DNA of 64,000 nucleotides from Symsagittifera roscoffensis. Its lineage: Eukaryota; Xenacoelomorpha; Acoela; Convolutidae. Numbering within the stretch: position 1 is the stretch's first letter; each line of letters starts with the position of its first letter. A model generated the notes under the pieces. That model did no database searches. It saw nothing but the letters and a program-made list of their open reading frames with translations, and was not told the origin of the DNA. A program made the translations under genes and the position numbers. This document shows, piece after piece, positions 11,826-24,840 of the stretch. The stretch lies in the NCBI RefSeq assembly GCF_963678635.1, contig NC_087063.1, positions 59,900,759 to 59,964,758 of the forward strand. Reading direction: 5' to 3'.

Positions 11826-11943
11826 TTATTAAATTACTCAATTCTTAAAATATCTGAAAAAACTTTTCGTACGATATTTTGGCGTTATTAAATTACTCAA
11901 TTCTTAAAATATCTGAAAAAACTTTTCGTACGATATTTTGGCG
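11826..11943. repeat. Perfect 59-bp tandem duplication
   Basis: A 59-base unit ending CGTACGATATTTTGGCG occurs twice head to tail (11826-11884 and 11885-11943) with no differences that I can see. The identity means it is either a very recent duplication or an assembly artefact. Confidence 0.9.
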
Positions 11944-14900
11944 ATAATGATCAAAAAGCACCTTAAAAATGAAAGAAAACGACACGATCATAATAACAGC
12001 AGAGAACACACCAAAGAAAACGAAAAAAAATGATTTTGTACCAATTTTCATTTTGAACAATTTTTATTCACTGGAAACTGTGGACTAAAAAACAATGAAC
12101 CGATATTTTTATTTGTTGTAGAAAAACTTCCTAAAAAAATAAACAAAAAAACTCATAAATTCAACAGAAAAAAAATCTGAAAAAAAACAGCTCATTGACC
12201 AATGAAAAGTATCAAAAGTTTTTACCAAAATTATTATGCAAACTGCAAAAAAATAACCAAAAAAGAAAAATAAAATCTTAAAAAAAGAAAAATTTCAAAA
12301 ACTTTTAACTTTTATTAAAAAGAATCCGGGAAATTGACTTAGATTTTTCCAAAACATATTGTAAGATTTCATCGTTTCTTAAGAAAAAAACAAGAAATAA
12401 CTTTAAAAAATTATTCGAAAAATAAGCCAACAGAATTGAAGCCGACACTCAAGCGCCGAAAAGATACCAAAAAATTTCGGAAAAACAAATAATATTGTAG
12501 GAAATCATAACAGGCACAAAAGGCCCATGCCTAACATGCACCCACTAAATTTTTCCCTCAGTAAAACAAGTGTAACATTTTAATCTGCAAATTTTGTCCC
12601 TAGAGCTATTTGTAGGAAAAAAATCTAGTACCCGATTGCAAGATTCTTGCTTATGGCAAGGTTAATGAATTTAATCTAAATTAGTTTTAGGTTTCCTGTA
12701 GGGAAATTGTTTTTTTCTCATCTAACATTAGAAATACATAATTTCTAGACAGATTGACCCAAGTTTAGTTCACTACTCAACCGCAACAAGATAAAAGTTT
12801 GTTCTATATGTTTTGAGTATACACAATAGTCGGCGCAAAACAATGCTAATTATTACTTGTTATAATAGATTTTCTTTTCACTGCATTATTACAACTATTA
12901 TAAGTTCTCACGACATGAGGCCTAACGGCTTACCCAAGCGTTCAGCTAACGAGAGATTGGGGGTTCGAGCACCACCAGTAGACTTTTTTCTAGCTAGAAG
13001 AAAAAAAGTTTCAAAAAATTACTTACTTTTTGAGAAAAATTTGAAAAAATGTCTGATCAGATGTTTAGATTAGCATAACACTGAGAGTAAAAGACACTAA
13101 AAAGATAAGCAAAATGAAGGACAAAAAAATTAACTTTTTAAAAAGTTTTTTATGCTATCCATATGTTACTTATTTTAATAATTGGATTTTCACAGTGAAG
13201 GATGACAAAAGGTTTTTTAAAATCTAGATCACAACTGGCCAGAAATAACTACGAGATAAACAAAAAATTAGAAGCACAAGCATGGATTAAGTAAAAAAAA
13301 AATTGAAAAACAAGCGTGGAAGAAATATTACAGAAATTTCTTTCATTCATTTCTTTTCACAATTTTAGGTCAAGTACCAAAAACTTTGGATTTTTGTATG
13401 ATTTGGTTCGCCTTCATAAGTTTTAATATAACAGTTTTAAAAAGAAGTAGCGTTAAGATAACAACCCATACCGATCAAAATTCTTTATTTCTGGGGAGAA
13501 ATACTTAACTTCTAAGTTGGAAAAATTAAGTGTTGCTCGTTAAAAAAGAGGACTTGTTCGGCATGAGGTGTTATTTTAAAGCAACTTGCTTCTATTTTTG
13601 CTTGTGTTTGAGAGTTTGGTCTAACTCTGGGTAGTTTGCAACAATCCGTCATTTTAATGATAGTTAACAGTTTTTCTAATCTCTTCTACATGTTGTCCTA
13701 GGTTTTTTTCAAAATTAATCGCTTCTAGTAAAAATAACTGTGAGTTTGCTTTATTTTGCCACAGTGACATTGGCACAATATTTGAACTAAAAAAATCATA
13801 AAAGAATAGCTTGATTTTACTTTAAAAAAATACGAGCTAAGATATTAAAATCAAGATAAAATCTGCCGTTCTGAAAAGTAGTAGCTAGTTGATATAACGG
13901 ACCCATAGACTGTTCAAGAAAGTTGAATTTCTTGAAAAAATCATGTCAATTCTAAATCCTAAGTTATTAGTAAAAAATCAAAATTTGTGAAAAGAAAGGG
14001 TCGAGAGAAATTTTCTGTTAACTCTTCCACGCTTCTGTTTCAATTTTTTGCAGAATCCGCGGTTGTCTTTCTAATTTTTGGCTAATCTAATGTTATGGAC
14101 AAACTTTCGTTCCAGTTTTTGTAAAGCCTTTTGTCAGTCTTCACGCTGAAACAACTGATTATTAATTAGACTAACATATGGATCGAACTTTCAAAATTTA
14201 ACATTTTTATTCTTTAAGTTATTCTGTTTTTTCAAGTGTCTATTTTTTCCAGCATTCTTTCAATGCGAATTTTTTGCGCGACAAAAAGTTTTGGTAGTTT
14301 GTTATTTTATTGGGTGACCGCTTTAGTTTTGCAGGTGTATTCACAAAATTTGATTTTTTTCTTTTTTTATATCCTATATTTATAATTAAACCGGACTAAA
14401 TTATTGCGTTGGAAGCAGTTTTCAAATATTCAAATTACATCTCGCTGATTTGTTTCAAGGGTCAAAAGCAAACTAAAAGTTAGAAAATTAAAAATGAGCA
14501 ATGTCGTTCTCAATTTTTTTGACATTTTGAGTTTTTTTGACGAAAATTTTTGAAAATTTAAATCTTCAGCTATCATTCCGTTGGCTTATATTTGAAAAAA
14601 TTAGTGAGGTTGTAAGGCATGCTAGAAAAACTTTTGAGTGTATTGCTATGTTTAGGATCTGAGTCCGATAAACCAAAAAAAAAAATTTACATTTTGATTG
14701 CAAATAAACCCCTCAATCTTGATACATGCATAGCTTTTTTCGTCTGATTTTATGTCGGAAAAAGTTTGAAGCAATTCATTCAACTTATTTTGCTCACGTT
14801 ATTTTATTTTTGATTCGTTGTGCTTTGGATGGGAAGTTCTGATTAATTAATTTGAAAAGTTTACAAAAATTAAAGTTTTTCCATTTTTCGTGTTACATAA

Positions 14901-15238
14901 TCAAGTATTTCAGATAGTCATTTCCTAATATTTTTGTTGCGTTGTAACAGTTAAGACTACTGCTGTGTCCAAAATTTTTTGAGGTATTAGTTATCCTCGA
15001 ACTTTATTATCATATTATTTGCAACTTAAAGTATCAACGAAATTGAAACACTCATAATCTCCTGCCTAGCTTTTCTTGTGTTATATTACCTCACACTCAC
15101 TTCAGCGCTTTAAAAGTTATAGTCAATTTAGTTAGCAAGCGGTATCAAATCGGAATGTTGACTTTTTTCGTGTTCACAAGTAGTTTAACAAAATCAGTTG
15201 AAACACTTATGATGCTGCTCTGGGGGCTCCATATTTTA
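11944..15238. other. Non-coding AT-rich stretch
   Basis: About 3.3 kb of A/T-rich sequence with homopolymer A and T runs and no convincing gene. A tRNA-like patch at about 12913-12976 (listed separately) is the only structured piece I can name. Confidence 0.45.
12913..12976 (+). other. tRNA-like pol III box relic
   Basis: The stretch contains a B-box-like GGGGGTTCGAGCACC and, about 45 bases upstream, an A-box-like TGAGGCCTAACGG. A full cloverleaf cannot be drawn: neither an acceptor stem nor a clear anticodon arm is present. It is best read as a decayed tRNA or the head of a tRNA-derived SINE. Confidence 0.3.
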
Positions 15239-15254
15239 GGCGAAAATTAAATTA

Positions 15255-15658
15255 GGCGAAATTAAAAGTGTTAAAGTTAGGCGAAAATTTTGGTAATAAA
15301 ATATATTTTAGCAAAAAACCCTCCAGTTTTCCACTCGACAAGGACAGGAAGCAGTTAAATACTACAAAGCTGTTTGTCGGTTCAAGGTCGCCGCTGGGCG
15401 CGCTACGCGTACGTCGCCGCTTCGCGGCGATAACAGGCCCTAATTTTTGTACAGAATCATACCCTCTGTTGGCAAGCTCGCAACACGTTGGCGCGAATGC
15501 AGCGGTCACTTTTTTACCGTTGATTTGCTGTTTGAACCATATTACGTGTATTTTGTATGTAGCATTGGGTTGACGAAATTAATCGCATACAGCTTCTGCT
15601 AGAAGAGACACTTTTTGATTCAAAATTTTCGCCTAATTTTAACACTTTTAATTTTGCC
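15255..15658. mobile_element. MITE-like element with 38-bp inverted ends
   Basis: The left end (15255-15292) and right end (15621-15658) are inverted copies of a 38-base sequence containing AATTAAAAGTGTTAAA and TTAGGCGAAAATTTTG, with two mismatches. The 404-bp interval has no transposase. It holds a GC-rich core (about 15385-15430) and the inverted copy of the TCCELANRG repeat. An extra GGCGAAAATTAA lies just outside the left end. No target duplication was identified. Confidence 0.65.
15400..15509 (-). repeat. Dispersed repeat with TCCELANRG peptide, copy 2
   Basis: Diverged minus-strand copy of the block at 9463-9620, sharing CCCTCTGTTGGCAAGCTCGC (on the + strand) and the peptide TCCELANRG. 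It sits inside the MITE-like element and abuts a GC-rich CGCCGCTTCGCGGCG palindrome. Confidence 0.5.
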
Positions 15659-15659
15659 A

Positions 15660-16860
15660 AACATAGTTTTTACAAACAAAGGCCCCTCCTGCTGATATGC
15701 ACCTGACATGCTCAATTTCACTGAAATTCGAATTTAACTACTGGGTGGGTAATAATCACTACAGGGTAGTTTCAGAGGGGATTTGGAATATTTAAAAATT
15801 TTTCACAAAATCAGTTTTGTTTTCGACTCAACTGATGTCTGATCAAAAATTATCGGCCTTGTTTCCATCTCTCAAGTTTTGTTTAGTAGCTAAATTGATT
15901 TTAAAATGTCCAGCTTGACAACATGTTTTCCTAGAATTACTGTTTGTTAAAAATAGGTTTATTGAAAATGTATGGGATTGGGTTTTTTATTTCATTTTTT
16001 TGAGACGGATCTTTCGATTTGATCGTTTTTTGCAAAAAAAAACTTTCTCAAAAAGTTTGTCTACTGAGTTTCAAAAAAGGGTAAACATAGAAAGACTGCT
16101 TAAGTCTTTGTGTGCCTGCATACTTCTCTGGTCTCTTTTGCGTTGCCCCTTTGTCTACAGTCTTCAAAAATGTCTGTTGAGGGAATATTTGACTTTTTTT
16201 TCGTTTTCGCAAAAATTAACCTACCAAATCTTAGATTTTGGTTTCAATGAATAGTGCAGACAAAGTACAAAGTGTTATATTTCGCAAATAGCATATTATT
16301 GAATAGACCAAACACGTGTCTGTACAAAACAGTTCATAACGAAACATTCCGAAAAATCATAGCTAAGTACAAGAAAAACAGTCCCATACAAAACAGTCCC
16401 AAAAATAGTTCAAAAAACAGTCCCTTTGATCGAAGTGATAATTGTTCCAGAAGCTGATAAATAAATTTATCTCAGGTCAAACATAGTTCCGATTACTAAG
16501 TTCCTCGCCATTTTAAATGGTCGGATTAACGAAGGTTACAAAAAATGTTTCAATGTAAACTTTGAATGACTTGGAAAGATATGGGAATAACATTGGCGGA
16601 AAATCACTGCTAAAACTCCACTTCTACATCGACTTGGTTTGCAAAAATGTTTTCTTCCATGGTTACCCTGGTTCAATGCATGGGTTTCTTCTATATTATG
16701 AATTATGAATTCGAAGTTTTTTCATAATGAATTTGTAAATTCATCATGAGTTTGATGCTACCCTTGAAACGCAAATCGGTTGTTCTGATAATTGAAAGCA
16801 AAATCGTCACTCACTGAATGTATAAGAACGGAATCTACGTTGGGTAAACTTTTTTCGGTA
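15660..16860. other. Non-coding stretch before the second retroelement
   Basis: No gene seen. It may hold the 5' LTR of the following gypsy-like element, but I could not find a matching downstream LTR. Confidence 0.4.
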
Positions 16861-17383
16861 ATTTTTTGTTCGGTAAATTTTTTCATTTCAAGTATCTCAA
16901 TTATCATCTCATGCCTCCTAAGGAATGCTTCTCAAACCATTTTTGTTAACAGGTGTGCATTTGACCAATTTTCCTTGTTCTGATCTCCTCAGGAAATGGG
17001 GGGACTATGTTCAAGAATATTTTTTCTCAATTTCAACAACCCCAAAATGTTTGTAGAACGTCAGGTTTAGATTTTATATCCAAGCCCATGATCCTGATAT
17101 CAATTGAAAAGAAAACCTTTCCAAAAGTTGTTTCAGCCTTGAGAAAATTGATATGAAATTTAACGTTTGTTACCCTCTGTTGTGAGTTCAGTTTTAATTA
17201 TTCTTTTTTGACCTTCATTTTTTAATTAGATACTTGTTAGTGTGTCTAGGTCGCTTGGTCTTCGCGGAAATTTTCTAGTTTGAATATAAAAGATCCATTT
17301 TAATTCAATTTTTTTCTGTTTATTGTTTTAACAAATAATCAGTAACATTTTAGTGTACCAGTGGTCTTAAATCACTCTCTATC

Positions 17384-18530
17384 ATGGCGCAACCAATTCA
17401 TTCGAATCTGCAGGAAATTCCCGCCTTTTGGCCAAATCAGACTATAGAACTCCCACCCAATTGACAAACTGGATCATGAGTTTCCTTTGGCAAAAATTGT
17501 TAAATAGAAATTAGACATCGACAAGAGACGTTGGCGATGGAGACAACAATACCAACTTCGAAGGTTCCGAAGATGCATAAAATGATCACAAGAGGAAAGC
17601 TAGGGAAGCCAGAAACAAAGACGTTACGCAAGTGTACGAAATCGCAGAGGAAAATAGAATTGCGGAGGAAAAACGAAATTTCGGTGACATGAGAAGGGAA
17701 GAATCAGACAAAATAGTGAATTCAATTTTGTACCTGGCTTTAGAATATGAAGGAAAAAGGATATCTCAAAGAAACACCTTTGGGTGAAAATTTTGTTTTT
17801 CACGCTTGGAGATGTCTTCTAACTGCTCGAAACCGCTTTCTAATATTAGAAAAAATCAAATTTGAACGGCCTAAATTGATGAACAGGAAGAAAAAAGAGC
17901 GAAAGTCTTAAAGCCTTATCAGATTTAGCAATATCGTGCGAGATTAGAGTTCAGGGAGAAAATTATTGGAAACGAGGCGTTTTTACATTCAACATGAGAA
18001 ATTGCGACCTCCAATGGACACTTTATGGGAAAAGTTAACTCCATTGGATGTATTGAGTTAGGCGGTTATTGATAAAAAAGGGTATTTTGACCATCCTAAA
18101 CTTACAAACAAGACAAGAGACAACCACAATGGCAAATTGTACAAAACTTCAACCCTGTAAAAAGAGAAAAAAGACTGAGTATAGAAATAACCAGCTCAAT
18201 TATGGAATATGGTAATGCAATTACCAAGGGTCATCATAACGTTTCTCCGGCGAAAGAAATAATCTGTTATGTTTGTAGATATAAGGCCATTTGCGAACTT
18301 CACGTAAATCAAAGGTGAAAAAACTGGCTGTAATTTTTTTAAACAAAAACTTACACTTCCAAAATTGCTAATATTCCCCGTCGGAACCACAGTTGAGTCA
18401 AAAGCAAAATTGTGGGTGATAGGCGATTGAACAGAAGAGGGAATCAGTGAAATCGACAATTTTTTTAGTACTAAACCTCAGAACCATCTGCGACGATAAT
18501 GGCCTAGAGACACGAAAAAAGTACTCAATT
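17384..18530 (+). pseudogene. Gag-like region, copy 1
   Basis: An ATG at 17384 (MAQPIHSNLQEIP) opens 26 codons to an in-frame TGA that is shared with copy 2 (ATG 21554). Beyond it are recognisable but frame-broken Glu/Arg/Lys-rich pieces (for example RIAEEKRNFGDMRREESDK) typical of a coiled-coil-like capsid precursor. No zinc knuckle was found. The shared stop shows that the open frame was already lost before the 4.17-kb duplication. Confidence 0.45.
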
Positions 18531-18531
18531 T

Positions 18532-18741
18532 TTGGACTTAGTGAGAGGAAGCAATTTTAAATGTAATTTTTCAAGTGAACTCGACCAGCCCGGTCAGTTT
18601 TTAAAACAAAACAACATTTATGAACTGAATCTAAGGGATCCCCTATTGAGGATGTTACCAGTCGACAAGAATATCCGAGCACTTTATTATGGACTCACCA
18701 ACGAGACAAGGGATATTATTGGCAATTTTGTGAAATCTTAA
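18532..18741 (+). pseudogene. Pol fragment upstream of RT
   Basis: A 69-codon frame (LDLVRGSNFKCNFSSELDQ at its start) precedes the RT pieces. In copy 2 the same start at 22702 is joined directly to the RT fragment, because about 465 bases (copy 1: 18587-19052) are deleted there. The family is not identifiable from this piece alone. Confidence 0.35.
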
Positions 18742-18963
18742 TCCATTAGGTGGACTTTTAACAGGACTTATTTTTCATCACTTCAGGTCACAAGAAAAGC
18801 AACCTAGGTAACGATAACTTATCAAAAAACTGGCAGTGAGATTCCTCAGAAACAATGCCATTAACCGATCAATTAAACGACACTTCCAGATTTCTGTAAA
18901 TGAAAAGTCCCTGCAAGCACAAATATAAACCCATAGAAACATTTCAAGTAATTTTTTAGCCGA

Positions 18964-19730
18964 ATGGGGAAAATTCTGTTGGACAGGAAAATTGCTCACT
19001 TTCATTCCTGTTTTAAACCAATCCAAGCCAAACGTAGGAGGGTGCCGCTTCATTCACTAGAGGGTGTGAACACCAAAATGAAACGGTTCGTAAGGGAGAA
19101 TTTAAAACTAAAACTAGATAAATTTGGCAAAAACTGTTTCATGACCTCAACAGTGATCACAAGAAAAAACGACGGCGCAATAGAATTGGCATTTGATTCG
19201 AAATTGCTAAAAATCAAACTTTCATAATTGAATATCAAGTCCCAACATTCATAAACTAATCGACAATATTGCGCTACAACTCACTAATAAAAAAATCAAA
19301 CGAGTAGTTTTTATGCAGTCTTGACCTAAAAAACTCTTACTGTCAGCTAAAACTATGCAAAAAAAATCAAGCAAACATTGCAATTTTTGTTTTTATTGCA
19401 AACATTGTTTTTCACCGGTTTTTGCGGACTTGGAGATATACTCAACAAACGAACTCGATTTTCTGGAGGTCGTTTGGGCAACTGAAAAATTTAAAAACTA
19501 ATCGTAGGGGTCGGAATTCAATTTAATTACCGATCAGAAAGCCCTCCTGTCCGCACTAAATGCAAATAATGAAAACGCGTCAATGCACAGTAAAATGACA
19601 GGTTGAATCACACAACTGACACAGTTTAACTTCAAAACGAGACACATCCCATGAAAATAAAAGGGATTTACAGACTAACATTCAAACTTCTTTCAAACTT
19701 TTCATTACTCCAGAGTATTCGTGGCTGCAA
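18964..19730 (+). pseudogene. Reverse transcriptase N-terminal fragment, repeat 1a
   Basis: It contains a readable start of gypsy RT: an H-F-x-P-I-Q-A-K-R-R-R-V-P segment, a conserved helix, and ITRKNDGAIELAFDSK. These correspond to the fingers region and the K-x-D-G-x-R strand of RT. The frame breaks soon after. The same block occurs at 19755 (repeat 1b) and, truncated, at 22760 (copy 2). Confidence 0.55.
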
Positions 19731-19754
19731 ACATTTCAAATAATTTTGTAACAG

Positions 19755-20690
19755 AATGGGGAAAATCCTGTTGGACAGGGAAATCGCTCACTTTCATTCC
19801 CGTTTTAAGCCAATCCAAGCCAAACGTAGGAGGGTGCCGCTTCAATTACTAAATGGTGTGAACACCAAAATGAAACGGTTCGTAAGGTAGAAGATAAAAC
19901 TTAAACTAGATAAATTTGGCAAAAACTGTTTCATGAGCTCAACAGTGATCACAATAAAAAACGACGGCGCAAAAAAATTGGCATTTGATTCAAAACTGCT
20001 AAAAAGCAAATTTTCATAATGAATATCAAGTCCCCAACATTCATGAACTAATCGACAATATTGCGTTACAACTCAGTAAGAAAAACTAAACGAGTAGTTT
20101 TTATGCGGTCTTGACCTAAAAAACGCTTACTGTCAGCTAAAACTATCCAAAAAAAACAAGCAAACAATGCAATTTTTGTTTTTTATGCAAACATTGTTTT
20201 TTACCGATTTTTGCGGACTTGGAGATATGCCAAGAGAACTCCAACGGATCATTGATTCACTTTTAGAGGATATCCTCTTTACTAACTATTACATCGATGA
20301 CAATTTATTAGTTTTGAAATTGTCACTAGACGAACATAAACCAATTGATAGAAAATATTTAACAATCTCCAGAACAAAATTATCAGCGGATAAATTGGAA
20401 AACTGATACATTTTCAAAAAGGCATAGAATGGAGGTCATTTGGGCACTGAGAAAATTAAAAACTACTCGTACGGGGCGGAATTCGATTTAATAACCGATC
20501 AGAAAGCTCTCTTGTCCGCACTAAATGCAAAGAATGAAAATGCGACAATGCACAGTAAATTGACTGGTTGAGTTACAAAACTGACACCGTTTAATTTCAA
20601 AACGAGACACATCTCATGAAAATAAAAGAGATTTACAGACTAACATTCAAACTTCTCTCAAACTTTTCATTACTACACAAGATTTGTGGC
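19755..20690 (+). pseudogene. Reverse transcriptase and RNase H remnants, repeat 1b
   Basis: The frame 20167-20406 carries FCGLGDMPRELQRIID and then TNYYIDDNLLV, the RT catalytic YxDD motif (YIDD) in the expected context. Downstream, at about 20460-20600, is an RNase H-like FDLITDQKALLSAL. Stops interrupt the region between them, so no functional polymerase is encoded. This is the clearest pol evidence in the element. Confidence 0.7.
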
Positions 20691-21032
20691 GGCAAATGCA
20701 AAAATCAACAAAATTGCCGAAAAATTATTTGTCAAAACATGCTGTAAACACAAGAACTGTAATAAAAAGTTTAGTCCATAAGCAATCCATTGCACGTAAA
20801 TAGTGTTATAGTATATCTCACCCTGAGAACATACTTCCATCTCAACATGGAATTCTACCATTACGGCAGAGAGGACTCTCAGTGCATAGAAGCCGGTAGG
20901 AAACTGAAAGTTATTCCAAGAGCGTCCAACCCAAGCTCGAGGGGCCGAAATAAAAATCGACTTGGTTTTAGCTGGCCGGTTGGAAAAAACTTGGGGCTCA
21001 TCCATACACCTGCTAGTATGCATCGAGCTTCA

Positions 21033-23440
21033 ATTTTTTGTTCGGTAAATTTTTTCATTTCAAGTATCTCAATTATCATCTCATGCCTTCTAAGGAATGC
21101 TTCTCAAACCATTTTTGTTAATAGATATGCATTTGACCAATTCTCCTTGTTCTGATCTCCTCGGGAAATGGGGGGACTATGTTCAAGGATATTTTTTCTC
21201 AATTCCAACAACCCCAAAAAGTTTGTAGAACGTCAGGTTTAAATTTTATATCCAAGCCCATGATCGTGATATCAATTGAAAAGAAAACCTGCCCAAAAGT
21301 TGTTTCAGCCTTGAGAAAATTGATATGAAATTTAACAATTGTTACCCTCTGTTGTGAGTTCAGTTTTAATTATTATTTTTTGACCTTCATTTTTTAATTA
21401 GGTACCTGTTAGTGTCTAGGTCACTTGGTCTTCGCGGAAATTTTCTAGTTTGAATATAAAAGATCCATTTTAATTCGATTTCATTCTGTTTATTGTTTTA
21501 ACAAATAATTAGTAACATTTTAGGGTACCAGTGGTCTCAAATCACTCTCTATCATGGCGCAACCAATTCATTCGAATCTGCAGGAAATTCCCGACTTTTG
21601 GCCAAATCAGACTATAGAACTCCCACCCAATTGACAAACTGGATCATCAGTTTCCTTTGGCAAACATTGTTAAATAGAAATTAGACATCGACAGGATACG
21701 TTGGCGTTGGAGACAACAATACCAACCTCGAAGGTTCCGAAGATGCAGAAAATGATCACGAGAGGGAAGCTAGGGAGGCCAGAAATAAAGACGTTACGCA
21801 AGTATACGAAATCGCAGAGGAAAGTAGAATTGCGGAGGAAAAACGAAATTTCGGTGACATGAGAAAAGAAGAATCAGACAAAATAGTCAGTTCAAATTTG
21901 TACCTGGCTTTAGAATTTGATGGAAAAAAGATATCTCAAAGAAACACCTTCGGGTGAACATTTTGTTCGTCACGCTTGGAGATGTCTTCTAACTGCTCAA
22001 AACCGCTTTCTATTATTAGAAAAAATCAAATTTGAACGGCCTAAATTGATGAGCAGGAAGAAAAAGGAGCGAAAGTCTTAAAGCCTTATCAGATTTAGCA
22101 ATATCGTGCGATATTAGAGTTCAGGGAGAAAATTGTTGGAAACGAGGCGTTTTTACATTCAACATGAGAAATTGCGACCTCCATTGGACACTTTATGGGA
22201 AATGTTAACTCCTTTGGAAGTATTGAGTTAGGCGGTTATTGATAAAAAAGGGTATTTTAACCACCCTAAACTTACAAACATGACAAGAGCCAACCACAAT
22301 GGCAAAGTGTACAAAACTTCAACCCTGTAAAAAGAGAAAAAAGACTGAGTATAGAAATAACCAGCTCATTTATGAAATATGGTAATGCGATTACCAAGGG
22401 TCATCATAACGTTTCTCCGGCGAAAGAAATAACCTGTTATGTTTGTAGATATAAGGCCATTTGCGAACTTCACGTAAATCAAAGGTGAAAAAACTGGCTG
22501 TAATTTTCTTAAACAAAAACTTACACTTCCAAAATTGCTAATATTCCCCGTCGGAACCACAGTTGAGTCAAAAGCAAAATTGTTGGTGATAGGCGATTGG
22601 ACAGAAGAGGGAATCAGTGAAATCGACAATTTTTTTAGTACTCCACCTCAGAACCATCTGCGACGATAATGGCCTAGAGACACGAAAAAAATACTCAATT
22701 TTTGGACTTAGTGAGAGGAAGCAATTTTAAATGTAATTTTTCAAGTGAACTCGACCAGCTTCATTCACTAGAGAGTGTGAACATCAAAATGAAACGGTTC
22801 GTAAGGGAGAATATAAAACTAAAACTAGATAAATTTGGCAAAAACTGTTTCATGAGCTCAACAGTGATCACAAGAAAAAACGACGGCGCAATAAAATTGG
22901 CATTTGATTCGAAATTGCTAAAAATCAAACTTTCATAATTGAATATCAAGTCCCAACATTCATAAACTAATCGACAATATTGCGCTACAACTCACTAATA
23001 AAAAAATCAAACGAGTAGTTTTTATGCAATCTTGACCTAAAAAATTCTTACTGTCATCTAAAAATATGCAAAAAAATCAAGCAAACATTGCAATTTTTGT
23101 TTTTAAAGCAAACATTGTTTTTCACCGGTTTTTGCGGACTTGGAGATATACTCAAAAAACGAACTCGAACTTCTGGAGGTAGTTTGGGCAACTGAAAAAT
23201 TTAAAAACTAATCGTAAGGGTCGGAATTCAATTTAATAACCGATCAGAAAGCACTCCTGTCCGCACTAAATGCAAATAATGAAAACGCGTCAATGCACAG
23301 TAAAATGACAGGTTGAGTTACACAACTGACACAGTTTAATTTCAAAACGAGACACATCCCATGAAATTAAAAGGGATTTACAGACTAACATTCAAACTTC
23401 TTTCAAACTTTTCATTACTACACAAGATTTTTGACGGCAA
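21033..23440 (+). repeat. Second copy of the gag-RT block
   Basis: It aligns to 16861 onwards at an offset of 4170-4172, with scattered substitutions and one deletion of about 465 bases. Both copies share the early gag stop, and each has private changes. The ORFs at 22366-22949 are minus-strand or + strand shadows equivalent to those at 18196-19238. Confidence 0.75.
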
Positions 23441-23748
23441 ATGCAAATTTCAACAAAATTGCCGAAAAATTATTTGTCAAAACATGCTGTAAACACAAGA
23501 ACTGTAATAAAAAGTGTAGTACATAAGCAATCCATTGCACGTAAATAGTGTAATAGTATATCTTACCCTGAGAACATACTTCCGTCGAGTAGAAAGTGTG
23601 AAAATACTTTTACACACCCAACGGTCGTTCTTTGCTATTATTCTAATCCGCTATTCCGGTTACTCGCGCTCAGAGTCTTGTATTTCATTGATTACATTAT
23701 CAAACATATGCCAAGCAGATAAAATCGAGTTAATTGTCTTGAGTTAAT

Positions 23749-24840
23749 TTGAAAATTCAAGAGGAAATAACAATCTCAGTCGAAAACGAGGGAATAATTT
23801 TGAATATCGTGGACCATAAAATGTCACTAAGCCATTTGAAGTTGTTAATCAAATACAAAAGGGAGCTCATGGTACCACCCTCTCAATCGCATTTAGCGAC
23901 CATAACTCGAACAAATTTATTAAGCTTATATCAAACGACGAAAAAATCCGAAGGGCAATTAAGAACGTGGTCGAAGATGGAAAACCATTGGAAAAAGTGT
24001 GAGCATACTTGCAAGCCTTCACACGGGATATGCACACTAAAGACCGTTGTAGCTGTAGCGCTAGCAGCACTGAAATCTCCGCTCAAGATGCTCTGTCCCG
24101 AAACTCATCCTGAACAATCCGGCATGAAAGCTTCCGCGGAGATGTGCCCCCATCTCAACATGGAAACCTACCATTACGGCAGAAAGGACTCTCAGTGCAT
24201 AGAAGCCGGTAGGAAACTGAAAGTTATTCCAAGAGCGTCCAACCCAAGCTCGAGGGGCCCAAATAAAAATCTACTTGGTTTTAGCTGGCCCGTTGGACAA
24301 AACTTGGGGCTCATCCATACACCTGCTAGTACGCATCGAGCCTCAGTCAAAAATTTCGCTGGCGAAATTGTTAAATCACACCTCAGTTCGTGTTTTATTT
24401 CAATAATATCGATATTTATGCAAGAAGAACAATGGTAATCTAATTTCATGTATATTGGGGGATCATAGATCCAATGCAGTAGTAGAACACTTAATTTACA
24501 CAGTAAAAGCAAAATTATTAGCAATGTTGTTCAATGAACCTAAATCAACACTAACCTCAAGAATCGATAAAACCTTTTGAAACATTCGTTCATCCAAAAA
24601 ACCATCAATCAAGTGCACACCTTTTAAGTTTTTTTTCAAAAGATCTTCCAACACTTACTGAAAAAACCTCGTTTCACGCGCAATTGAATTATATAAACAG
24701 AAAATAGTCTTGTCAAGTCGTGAGCACAAGACTGGGGAGTGAATGACAAGTTGAAGACTGATAAGTTGAGACAAAACCATACTAAAAAGGACAGGAGAGC
24801 GACCCAACGGAGAGGGCAAGACCAGTTGACCCAGAGACTC
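23749..24840 (+). pseudogene. Gypsy integrase remnants
   Basis: Across two frames I read H-P-E-Q-S-G-M-K-A (the zinc-binding end), then LAGPLDKTWGSS, then DHRSNAVVEHLIYTVKAKLLA. In the last, the E of V-V-E is the third catalytic residue of a D,D,E integrase. The first Asp is replaced in the readable LAGPLDK context. The 229-codon open frame at 23749-24438 follows only part of this and is partly out of frame, so it is not a real intact protein. A short copy of the middle part lies at about 20850-21030. Confidence 0.5.

Noticed and set aside
12913-12976. Functional tRNA gene
   Set aside because: A and B boxes are visible but no acceptor or anticodon stem can be formed.
18196-22629. Minus-strand 87-aa ORFs (18196-18459 and 22366-22629)
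   Set aside because: They are conserved only because the underlying + strand retroelement block is duplicated; no start context or domain.
23749-24438. 229-aa intact protein
   Set aside because: The frame only partly coincides with integrase similarity; conserved motifs fall in other frames, so it is a chance opening in retroelement debris.
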